Shown here piece after piece: positions 1 through 5,726 of a DNA stretch of 5,726 nt (the first letter of the stretch is position 1; each line of letters begins with the position of its first letter). Where the stretch lies: positions 1-5,726 of the forward strand of contig JAFQPV010000083.1 of assembly GCA_017411585.1 (NCBI GenBank), read 5' to 3'. The DNA is from Clostridia bacterium. Lineage in GTDB: Bacteria > Bacillota > Clostridia > UBA1381 > UMGS1253. Position numbers and translations under genes: made by a program. A model generated the notes under the pieces. That model saw only the letters and a list, made by a program, of their open reading frames with translations. It was not told the origin of the DNA and ran no database searches.

Positions 1-2262
1 CTGGTTGCGCGTTTGCGAAACCCAGAAAAGCTGTGCCGTCTTCGAAAAGCCCTTCGAGGAATCACCAAAGTCAAAGTTACCGCCCGGGCCGTACATATAC
101 GCCCAGTACAACGGTGTATTTACAAGGCGCGCATCGGTATAATACCACGCAAGCGTCTCCGGCTTGGTATAGTCCTCCGTTACGGCAACATCCATCTCAA
201 TCAAGAAGTCGAACATATGCGAGTTTGCATAGCTCCAGTAAGAAGTACCCTCGGCAAATGCACCGTCCGGGCTGTATGCCTCAACCGTCTGCTTGACATG
301 CTTAACAGCACCATCAATCAGCTTCTGCGCAAGCTTTGGCTCTTCGTCTGCCATAGCAATCGCCATTGCCGCACCGCAGGCATTTGCAACCGTTGTTCTG
401 TTCGATGTGCCCTCCGCAATTTCCACGGAAATCACGCCGTCATACGAGCGTACAAACTGCCAGAGCGACTTTGCCTTGACAATGCGGATAATCTCTGCCT
501 TTACAGTATCGGTCATCAGGGGCGAATTGTAGCACCAGTCATAGAAACACGCAACACCATTCATAATGCCCGACGACAAAATCGGCGATGTGTTCGACCA
601 GTCCGGGAAGGTGCCCAAATTGTAGATTTCCTCTAAACCGCGCTCTACATATGCTTCGTTGCCCTCTACCAAATACGCAAAACCCAGCGCTCTGAGTCTG
701 CCTTCAATATCACCGGCAACGCCTTTTAAGTTTCTGCCGTTTTCAAATACATACTGATACGGACCGGTATCCTTATCCGAAATACAGGTGTCCGCCGTTT
801 TCTTATAGCTTGTATACCACGCTTTTACCTGCGGGTCATTGTTAACCTTAGCTTTCACCGCCTGCACATCATTGATGTACAGTCTCGGGTGCTGACGCAG
901 GTTGTTGACAAAACTGTCCTGTGTAAGCGTAACCTCCGCTTCTACCAGCGACCAGTTCGTGCCGGTAACACCGTAGTATTTTACGCCTTCGATTACCGGC
1001 TCTGCGTCCTGATACATGACAAAGTTATCGACCAGCACGGTGCCTGCCGCTGCAAGCTTTGCATAAACACCGAGCGTCACCTCATAGGTTCCTGTCGGCA
1101 CAGCTGTGCTGAAGGCAAGGTTCTGCACCGCAAGCGTATCGTTGACATACACGTTGCAGTTCTGATTTGTAAAGTCAAATACGGCTTTGATTTTGTTCCA
1201 GCCGCCGGCAACTGCGCCCGGCGTAGACTCCGTAATCAATGTGCCGTTCGTGTTGACAAGTGATTTACTGCCCGCCGTTAATGTAACATAAATGCCACCG
1301 TCTGCCAGTACGGTGTAGTATTCCATACACACATTACCCGAATTTTCACCGACGGCAAGCGTTTTAAGCAAATAACCGTACTGCACGACGCACTTATCAT
1401 TCGTCAGTCGAATGAGCGGTTCGTTCTCCAGTGTAGCGGCCTTCGCCAAGCTCACCTTCGTCCACAACACCTCCGTACCGGTGCTGATGCCGTTGTGTGT
1501 ATTTAAAGCACCGTCGTAGGTAAACATCGCGTATTTGTCTGTCGGCACAGTTAAAGCCGGTGCAGCCGGATAGCCGGCAAACGGCTCCATAATCTCTTCC
1601 GGCGTTCTGATGCCAACAGAGCCGTCCGATGCTTCTTTTGCATCCACCGCATCCGTCGTTTTGAATTTTACATTATCTAAATAAGCTGCCTTCTCCGGTG
1701 CTACGCCCACGTTAAAGCGGAAGTCAAGGCAGGTATAATCCTGCGCCGAGAATTTGCCGGTGCTATTTTGTACGTGATTAATATATACCGTATAGGTGCC
1801 CGCCGCAAAATTCATCTCAACGCGCACGTGCTCCCAAGTTGTGCTCGAACCCGAATACAGGGTTTTATATGTGCCGTCCGAAAAATACAGTCTGAAATTC
1901 AAATTCGTATTTTCAACCCTATACTGGTAGACCGCGGTGAGATTGGTCAGATTTTCGTCAAAATAAAAGGTTTTGTGCAAACGCGGACCGCCGGTCGTCG
2001 TACCGGTGTGCGAATAGCACGCAACCATCCCCTGCGTCGCATCCTCGTACGCCTGAATCGGTGAAACCGCCGATGCGACCACCTGCGACCATTCGCCATA
2101 GGTATCCGCCTTGCCGACAATCGACTCGCCCGCCTCGTAGCCTTCAAAGCCGTCCACAAAAAGCATTGTCTCCGTAGCGGTCGTTTCCGCAGCGAGCACA
2201 CCTGCCTGTAAAACCGTACAAATCAGGCATACACACAAAAACAAACAAATCAGTCTTTTCAT
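1..2262 (-). CDS. Secreted heparinase II/III-like polysaccharide lyase family protein (3' end outside window)
   Basis: The frame is open from an ATG at 2262 to the left edge (754 codons, no stop), so the C-terminus is missing. The start is set by GGAGAG at 2272-2277, 9 nt upstream, and by a signal peptide: MKR, a hydrophobic stretch with four Cys (6, 10, 12, 15), and a likely cleavage near VLA-AE (residues 22-26). Two beta-rich, concanavalin/laminin-G-like modules follow, roughly residues 33-200 and 240-418; each ends in a similar strand (LDNVKF at 195, LVDNF at 410). From about 455 the sequence resembles the heparinase II/III (DUF4962-type) alpha-toroid: HPRLYIND at 458, a helical NRTTVANACG segment at 621, PDGAFAEG then YWSY at 665-678, and FDFGDSS before LFW near the edge. 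Family members are secreted enzymes that cleave uronic-acid polysaccharides by beta-elimination; Tyr678 is my candidate catalytic residue. The substrate cannot be read, and the downstream beta-sandwich expected in the family is not visible. Family call fairly sure; activity inferred. Confidence 0.85.
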   Translation of the reverse strand, partial: MKRLICLFLCVCLICTVLQAGVLAAETTATETMLFVDGFEGYEAGESIVGKADTYGEWSQVVASAVSPIQAYEDATQGMVACYSHTGTTTGGPRLHKTFYFDENLTNLTAVYQYRVENTNLNFRLYFSDGTYKTLYSGSSTTWEHVRVEMNFAAGTYTVYINHVQNSTGKFSAQDYTCLDFRFNVGVAPEKAAYLDNVKFKTTDAVDAKEASDGSVGIRTPEEIMEPFAGYPAAPALTVPTDKYAMFTYDGALNTHNGISTGTEVLWTKVSLAKAATLENEPLIRLTNDKCVVQYGYLLKTLAVGENSGNVCMEYYTVLADGGIYVTLTAGSKSLVNTNGTLITESTPGAVAGGWNKIKAVFDFTNQNCNVYVNDTLAVQNLAFSTAVPTGTYEVTLGVYAKLAAAGTVLVDNFVMYQDAEPVIEGVKYYGVTGTNWSLVEAEVTLTQDSFVNNLRQHPRLYINDVQAVKAKVNNDPQVKAWYTSYKKTADTCISDKDTGPYQYVFENGRNLKGVAGDIEGRLRALGFAYLVEGNEAYVERGLEEIYNLGTFPDWSNTSPILSSGIMNGVACFYDWCYNSPLMTDTVKAEIIRIVKAKSLWQFVRSYDGVISVEIAEGTSNRTTVANACGAAMAIAMADEEPKLAQKLIDGAVKHVKQTVEAYSPDGAFAEGTSYWSYANSHMFDFLIEMDVAVTEDYTKPETLAWYYTDARLVNTPLYWAYMYGPGGNFDFGDSSKGFSKTAQLFWVSQTRNQ

Positions 2263-2299
2263 ATGTTTTGTCTCTCCGTTTTCTTTGCAAGCACATTTC

Positions 2300-2309
2300 C
2301 AACATGTTG
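2300..2309. repeat. 10-bp perfect palindrome in the leader of the lyase gene
   Basis: CAACATGTTG reads identically on both strands. It lies about 17-26 nt downstream of the predicted transcription start and upstream of the ribosome binding site. It could be a half of an operator or a chance match; a 10-bp palindrome alone is weak evidence. Confidence 0.25.
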
Positions 2310-2331
2310 CAGAATTGTTACATGCACTGAA

Positions 2332-2360
2332 ATTATATCAAAACTTCCATAAGCTGTCAA
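2332..2360 (-). promoter_or_regulatory. Perfect-consensus sigma-A promoter of the lyase-like gene
   Basis: On the minus strand TTGACA (2355-2360) and TATAAT (2332-2337) are separated by exactly 17 bp (2338-2354), a full 12/12 match to the housekeeping sigma consensus. The predicted start of transcription is near 2325, which gives a leader of about 62 nt before the ATG at 2262. A promoter this strong suggests either high basal expression or control by a repressor. No catabolite-repression (cre) box was recognised by eye. Confidence 0.85.
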
Positions 2361-2369
2361 TAAAAAAAG

Positions 2370-2437
2370 AAAAACGGACAATTGGGCGGGTGGACTTAGG
2401 AAACTCTAAGTCCACTCGCCCTTCTTTGCCCGTTTTT
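2370..2437 (-). terminator. Long hairpin terminator of the HAD-paaK-ACT operon
   Basis: An inner stem of 16 positions (2384-2399 with 2406-2421, one non-Watson-Crick position, 6-nt loop) sits inside an outer 8-bp stem, AAAAACGG (2370-2377) with CCGTTTTT (2430-2437). The two are separated by an asymmetric internal loop. In the minus-strand transcript the hairpin is followed by a long U-rich run (TTTTT, C, then TTTTTTT), as expected for intrinsic termination. It lies just past the stop of the ACT gene. The plus strand also ends in TTTTT, so it could act in both directions. Confidence 0.8.
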
Positions 2438-2458
2438 CCTCTGCGCTCAAATTTTAAA

Positions 2459-2890
2459 TTATTTATTAAAAATATCTTCCTGATTGATAATCTGAATGTC
2501 TGCATCTGTGAGTGCCTTGGTCGCCTTGTCATTATCATCCACTCTGAAAATCATATACGCCCTGCTCTCGATGGTGGACATAAACGCATAGGTGTATTCT
2601 ACGCTGACATCCGCCTTCGTGAGCACCTCCAAAATAGCTGCCATACTACCCGGCGCATCGTCAAGCCCAACAGCCAGTACTTTGGTTGCGGTTACGGTGT
2701 AGCCTGCATCCTTTAACAGCTCGCGCGCTTCATTCGGTGTATCGGTAATGATTCTAAGAATGCCGAAATCCTGTGAATCGGCAATCGAAAGTGCCTTTAA
2801 GTTAATTTTGCTCTCTGCGATAAATTTTGTTACCTCAGCAAGCGAGCCCTTCTTATTTTCAATAAAAATCGAAATCTGCTTTACACTCAT
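2459..2890 (-). CDS. Tandem ACT-domain regulatory protein linked to paaK
   Basis: This 143-residue cytosolic protein consists of two ACT domains and nothing else. Domain one spans about residues 4-70, with the ligand-binding turn near ENKKGSL (11-17). Domain two spans about 72-143, with the equivalent turn DDAPGS (77-82). ACT domains bind amino acids or related small molecules at the interface of a dimer. Stand-alone tandem-ACT proteins of this size are commonly found next to paaK-type ligases in anaerobes. The gene starts 32 bp after the paaK stop, preceded by a strong GGGAGGG (2898-2904) 7 nt from the ATG, and is the last gene before the terminator, so it is almost certainly co-transcribed with paaK. 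By inference it senses an aromatic amino acid or the ligase's acid or CoA product and tunes the pathway. The ligand is not readable from sequence, and no DNA-binding domain is present. Confidence 0.9.
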   Translation of the reverse strand: MSVKQISIFIENKKGSLAEVTKFIAESKINLKALSIADSQDFGILRIITDTPNEARELLKDAGYTVTATKVLAVGLDDAPGSMAAILEVLTKADVSVEYTYAFMSTIESRAYMIFRVDDNDKATKALTDADIQIINQEDIFNK

Positions 2891-2922
2891 GATGTTACCC
2901 TCCCTTTCCTTTTTGTTTATGA

Positions 2923-4227
2923 TTAATAGAGTTTTCTCTTATCTACAACTCTGACTGCCTTACCTTCACTTCTTGTGATGCTCTTCGGCGGTACAAGGTG
3001 CATTTTCGGATTAATACCAAGCATAACCTTCATAGCTGCAGCAAGCTGCTTTTCCTTTTCGGCAATTTCCTTCACGGTATCCGAGAAGTTCTCCGAAGAC
3101 AGCTCAACATAGACATCCAGCGTATCTGTGTTATTTGCGCGGTCTACTTCTATACGATAATTCGGCGAGTAGCCCTGCTCTAAAAGCACGGTTTCAATCT
3201 GCGACGGGAATACGTTTACGCCGCGGATGATTAACATATCGTCACTTCTGCCCTTCGGCTTGGACATCTTTACAAATGTTCTGCCGCAGGAGCACTTTTC
3301 TCTTGTCAGCACACAGATATCTCTTGTTCTGTAACGCAGAAGCGGGAATGCTTCCTTATCCACACTTGTCAAAACAAGCTCACCGTATGTACCCTCCGGC
3401 AATACTTCACCGGTATCCGGGTCGATGATTTCTGCAATATAGTGGTCTTCGTTAATATGCATACCGGTCTGCGTTTCACATTCAAACGATACGCCCGGAC
3501 CGCCAAGCTCCGTAAGACCATAGATGTCATATGCCTTAATGCCCAGTGCCTTTTCAATATCATGGCGCATTTCCTCTGTCCATGCCTCAGCGCCGAAAAT
3601 ACCGGCTTTCAAAGAAATATCATCGCAAGTGTAGCCCATTTCCTTTATGGTTTCACCGATATATGCCGCATAAGACGGTGTGCAGCAAAGAATGGTCGAC
3701 TTTAAATCCATCATAAACTGAATTTGTCTTTCCGTGTTGCCCGAAGACATCGGCAGTGTCAGACAGCCAACCTTGTGCGAGCCGCCGTGCAGTCCTGCAC
3801 CGCCCGTAAACAGACCGTAGCCGTAAGCCACCTGACAAACATCCTCCTTTGTTCCGCCGACAGCCACAATTGCTCTTGCACAGCAATCCTCCCAAATATC
3901 AACATCGTGCTGCGTATAAAAAGCAACAACACGCTTGCCTGTCGTACCACTGGTGGAATGAATTCGCACACACTCAGAAAGCGGCTTCGCCATAAGGCCG
4001 TACGGATATGCTTCGCGCAAATCCGCCTTCGTAACAAACGGCAGCTTATGCAAATCGTCTACCGATTTGATATCCTCCGGCTTTACACCTTTTTTATCCA
4101 TGAGGTCGCGATAGTACGCAACATTTTCATAGATGTTCTTTACCTGCTTTACCAGGCGCTCGCTCTGAAGGGCCTTAATTTGCTCAACAGGCATTGTCTC
4201 GAGTTCTTTTTGATAGTAACTTCCCAT
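2923..4227 (-). CDS. paaK: Phenylacetate-CoA ligase family protein (AMP-forming)
   Basis: The 434 residues match the usual PaaK length. The family converts phenylacetate or related aryl-acetates with ATP and CoA to the CoA thioester, via an acyl-adenylate, in the cytosol. Visible motifs are the P-loop STSGTTGK (91-98), a glycine-rich AYGYGLFTGGAGLHGG segment (134-149), the aromatic-adenylate motif YGLTE (236-240), the hinge region RYRTRD (298-303), a CSCGR element (312-316), and the C-terminal lid, where Lys423 in EGKAVRV is the likely adenylation lysine. The N-terminal KELETMP resembles the family start, which supports the ATG at 4227; a GAAAGGGA site lies at 4238-4245. The gene sits 32 bp after a HAD phosphatase gene and 32 bp before a tandem-ACT gene, in one operon. 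In gut anaerobes such enzymes may act on products of aromatic amino-acid fermentation, but the true substrate (phenylacetate, indoleacetate, other) cannot be decided here. Confidence 0.93.
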   Translation of the reverse strand: MGSYYQKELETMPVEQIKALQSERLVKQVKNIYENVAYYRDLMDKKGVKPEDIKSVDDLHKLPFVTKADLREAYPYGLMAKPLSECVRIHSTSGTTGKRVVAFYTQHDVDIWEDCCARAIVAVGGTKEDVCQVAYGYGLFTGGAGLHGGSHKVGCLTLPMSSGNTERQIQFMMDLKSTILCCTPSYAAYIGETIKEMGYTCDDISLKAGIFGAEAWTEEMRHDIEKALGIKAYDIYGLTELGGPGVSFECETQTGMHINEDHYIAEIIDPDTGEVLPEGTYGELVLTSVDKEAFPLLRYRTRDICVLTREKCSCGRTFVKMSKPKGRSDDMLIIRGVNVFPSQIETVLLEQGYSPNYRIEVDRANNTDTLDVYVELSSENFSDTVKEIAEKEKQLAAAMKVMLGINPKMHLVPPKSITRSEGKAVRVVDKRKLY

Positions 4228-4259
4228 TGTATATACATCCCTTTCAAATTAAATGCTAT

Positions 4260-5081
4260 TTAAAAATAATTTGCCAGAATATGCGCAATCGCATGCGCAT
4301 CATTTGAACATATCATTTCATCTGCCATCGCCCGAATCACCGGAGTCGCATTCGATACGGCAAGGCTTAAACCGGCAGCAGAAAGCATAGATGCATCGTT
4401 GTCGGAATCGCCGACGGCAATCGTATCAGCATACTCTATGCCAAGCAAATCCGCAAGAGCATGGAGGGCATTTCCCTTTCCTGCACGGACATTCATAATT
4501 TCAATATTGTGCTCGCTGACTTCAGCCACACGCAAATGCGCAAACTGCGAAAAATAGCTCTTGCAGGCAACCTTGTCTTCATATCTGTGGAAAAATACAG
4601 CAAAAGCCTCCACATGATCCGCACCATAGCTAAGCGTTTTAAAATCATCGACAGCCGTTGCATATTGCATTACAACATCCTGATGTGCCTCACAGACATT
4701 GTGATGCGCAAAAAGCGCCTCACTTTTCTGCATTGCATCCACGTGACATATGCCATTTTGCCGATATGCAATATGGCAGTCATACTGATAGAGCACATCT
4801 AAAATGCTTCGTGCCATTTGATTATCCAAACAATTCATAATTTTCTGTCCGCTCTGTTTATCATATAAAACTGCACCATTGGAATAAATCACATAGCGAA
4901 TAGCAGAATTGTTTCGGATTGCTTCCGGCATTTCACTAAATGCACGCCCTGAAGCCGGTACAAACTGTACCCCTTTAGCATATAGCGCATCAATCGCACG
5001 TAAATTTTCACTGCTCACCTGCGACTTTGTATTCAAAAGCGTACCATCCAAGTCGCTTGCAACAATTTTATAATTTTTCAT
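4260..5081 (-). CDS. Cof-type HAD-IIB family phosphatase
   Basis: The 273 residues are typical of the Cof/HAD-IIB family, cytosolic magnesium-dependent phosphatases acting on sugar phosphates, pyridoxal phosphate, flavin mononucleotide and similar metabolites. All four HAD motifs are visible: DLDGT (10-14; Asp10 nucleophile, Asp12 acid/base), Ser44 in PASGR, Lys202 in AGKGNAL, and GDSDND (224-229) with the metal-binding aspartates. The region between residues about 85 and 195 forms the cap that sets substrate choice. The gene is first in the operon with paaK and the ACT gene, behind its own promoter. The start at 5081 has only a weak GGTGA site (5088-5092), 6 nt away; the ATG at 5100 is out of frame. 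The predicted leader is only about 22 nt. HAD phosphatases of this type are promiscuous, so no substrate is proposed, and a link to the CoA ligase is suggested only by co-transcription. Confidence 0.92.
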   Translation of the reverse strand: MKNYKIVASDLDGTLLNTKSQVSSENLRAIDALYAKGVQFVPASGRAFSEMPEAIRNNSAIRYVIYSNGAVLYDKQSGQKIMNCLDNQMARSILDVLYQYDCHIAYRQNGICHVDAMQKSEALFAHHNVCEAHQDVVMQYATAVDDFKTLSYGADHVEAFAVFFHRYEDKVACKSYFSQFAHLRVAEVSEHNIEIMNVRAGKGNALHALADLLGIEYADTIAVGDSDNDASMLSAAGLSLAVSNATPVIRAMADEMICSNDAHAIAHILANYF

Positions 5082-5109
5082 TTTTCTTCACCGTTGCCAT
5101 TTGAGAATA

Positions 5110-5138
5110 ATTATACACGAACACTTAAAAAAATACAA
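5110..5138 (-). promoter_or_regulatory. Sigma-A-type promoter of the HAD-paaK-ACT operon
   Basis: On the minus strand a perfect -10 box TATAAT (5110-5115) lies 17 bp from TTGTAT (5133-5138), a -35 box matching the consensus at three of six positions. The spacer begins with a run of T. The predicted transcription start is near 5103, about 22 nt before the HAD start codon. It is placed between the upstream terminator and the HAD gene, where an operon promoter is expected. Confidence 0.7.
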
Positions 5139-5150
5139 CTATTTTTTTCA

Positions 5151-5180
5151 AAAAGACCTATCCGCGCGGATAGGTCTTTT
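5151..5180 (-). terminator. Palindromic terminator of the upstream acyl-CoA ligase gene
   Basis: The 30 bases form a perfect palindrome: arms AAAAGACCTATCC and GGATAGGTCTTTT around a self-complementary GCGC centre. It begins 8 bp past the ligase stop codon. In the minus-strand transcript the descending arm ends in a run of five T, followed by GAAAAAAA. It is therefore a good intrinsic terminator, and because of its symmetry it may also act on plus-strand transcripts. Confidence 0.8.
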
Positions 5181-5188
5181 GAATTAAA

Positions 5189-5726
5189 CTACTTCTTCAA
5201 TCCAAGCATCTCTTCCGACTGTTCGCGCATCTTGTACTTCAAAATCTTACCTGCGGCATTCATCGGGAATTCCTTGACAAATACGAAATAGCGCGGCACT
5301 TTATGACGTGCAATAGATGCATTGCCATATTCGCGCATTTCGTTTTCATCCGCTTCCTCACCCTTGTGCAGAATAATCCACGCACAGCATTCCTCGCCGT
5401 AGCGTTCGTCCGGTACGCCGACAACCTGTACATCACGCACCTTCGGATGTGTGAGATAAAATTCTTCAATTTCACGCGGATAGAGGTTTTCACCGCCGCG
5501 GATAATCATATCCTTAAGTCTTCCGGTCACCTTGTAATAGCCATCCGGTGTGCGACAGCAAATATCGCCCGAATGCAGCCAGCCGTCAGTGTCAATCGTT
5601 TGTGCAGTTGCTTCCGGCATCTTGTAGTAGCCCTTCATAATGTTAAAGCCGCGGGCAACAAATTCGCCACTTTCGCCGTCAGGCAGTTCTTCTCCCGTTT
5701 CGGGATCGATAATTTTGCATTCCACA
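5189..5726 (-). CDS. AMP-forming acyl-CoA ligase, YngI/ACSF2-like (C-terminal part; 5' end outside window)
   Basis: Only the last 179 codons are present. The frame continues through the right edge, and the GTG at 5725 is an internal Val codon, not a start. Such ligases are usually about 540-570 residues, so some two thirds of the protein, including the P-loop, is missing. Visible motifs, numbered from that Val, are GWLHSGD (48-54; Asp54 binds the ribose hydroxyls), GRLKDMI (68-74; Arg69 and hinge region), GGEN with YPREIEEF (77-89), and the C-terminal lid, where Lys160 in AAGKILK is the adenylation lysine. The stretch KVRDVQVVGVPDERYGEE is characteristic of the YngI/ACSF2 group, which activates medium-chain fatty or related acids to CoA thioesters in the cytosol. 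The key residues are intact, so the gene appears functional. A terminator directly follows, separating it from the HAD-paaK-ACT operon. The exact substrate cannot be read. Confidence 0.92.
   Translation of the reverse strand, partial: VECKIIDPETGEELPDGESGEFVARGFNIMKGYYKMPEATAQTIDTDGWLHSGDICCRTPDGYYKVTGRLKDMIIRGGENLYPREIEEFYLTHPKVRDVQVVGVPDERYGEECCAWIILHKGEEADENEMREYGNASIARHKVPRYFVFVKEFPMNAAGKILKYKMREQSEEMLGLKK

Noticed and set aside
1..60. Possible frameshift at a TTTT run in the lyase gene, because the alternative frame also reads plausibly (GFFEDGTAFLGF)
   Set aside because: The given frame reads GDSS and then QLFWVSQTRNQ, which fits the family pattern of an LFWLA-type helix after the GDS motif, so no frameshift is needed.
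13..636. Plus-strand open frame of 207 codons at the left end
   Set aside because: It lies antisense inside the heparinase-like gene, has no recognisable domain, and its Arg/Cys-rich composition is typical of a shadow frame.
2285..2716. Plus-strand open frame across the lyase leader, terminator and ACT gene
   Set aside because: It would read through a terminator hairpin and antisense to a well-supported ACT protein, and its product resembles nothing I recognise.
3724..4263. Plus-strand open frame of 179 codons antisense to paaK
   Set aside because: The paaK frame carries all family motifs; the antisense product has no domain signal.
4281..4300. Inverted repeat ATGCGC / GCGCAT near the 3' end of the HAD gene
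   Set aside because: It falls in codons for an Ala/His/Ile-rich tail (AHAIAHI), has no T-run, and is explained by the coding repeat.
4228..4330. Weak internal promoter ahead of paaK (TGGCAA, 17 bp, TTTAAT)
   Set aside because: The -10 box is so close to the start codon that the transcript would begin at or inside the ribosome binding site.
5725..5726. GTG at the right edge as the start of a short 178-residue protein
   Set aside because: It begins in the middle of the conserved ligase sequence; the frame stays open through the edge, so the codon is an internal Val of a truncated-by-window gene.

Overview
The window looks like an anaerobic, low-to-moderate GC Firmicute, most likely a gut-type Clostridium relative (Oscillospirales/Lachnospirales-like). 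This is inferred from strong GGGAGG-type ribosome binding sites, near-consensus sigma-A promoters, a paaK plus tandem-ACT gene pair, a YngI/ACSF2-like acyl-CoA ligase and a secreted heparinase II/III-type protein. No marker gene fixes the taxon.

All five recognisable genes lie on the minus strand, so transcription runs from right to left. At the right edge is the C-terminal part of an AMP-forming acyl-CoA ligase (5189-5726, N-terminus outside the window). A perfect 30-nt palindromic terminator (5151-5180) follows it. A sigma-A-type promoter (5110-5138) then starts a three-gene operon: a Cof-type HAD phosphatase (4260-5081), a phenylacetate-CoA ligase family enzyme (paaK, 2923-4227) and a tandem ACT-domain protein (2459-2890). 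Both junctions in this operon are 32 bp. A long hairpin (2370-2437) ends it.

Directly behind that hairpin is a perfect-consensus promoter (TTGACA, 17-bp spacer, TATAAT; 2332-2360). It drives a large secreted protein (2262 down to the left edge, at least 754 residues) with a signal peptide, two jelly-roll-like modules and a heparinase II/III-like alpha-barrel. The C-terminus of this protein is missing from the window.

Functionally, the centre is a carboxylic-acid activation unit. PaaK would convert an aryl-acetate or similar acid to its CoA thioester, and the ACT protein probably senses an amino acid or related ligand. The HAD phosphatase is co-transcribed, but its role there is unknown. The second CoA ligase is a separate transcription unit, probably for fatty or other acyl chains. 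The secreted lyase-like protein is an independent polysaccharide-degradation gene. I see no phage, transposon, CRISPR, tRNA or rRNA, and no intergenic stretch over 300 bases. The most unusual points are the modular architecture of the lyase-like protein and the HAD-paaK-ACT operon. I do not see convincing evidence of a wholly new system.
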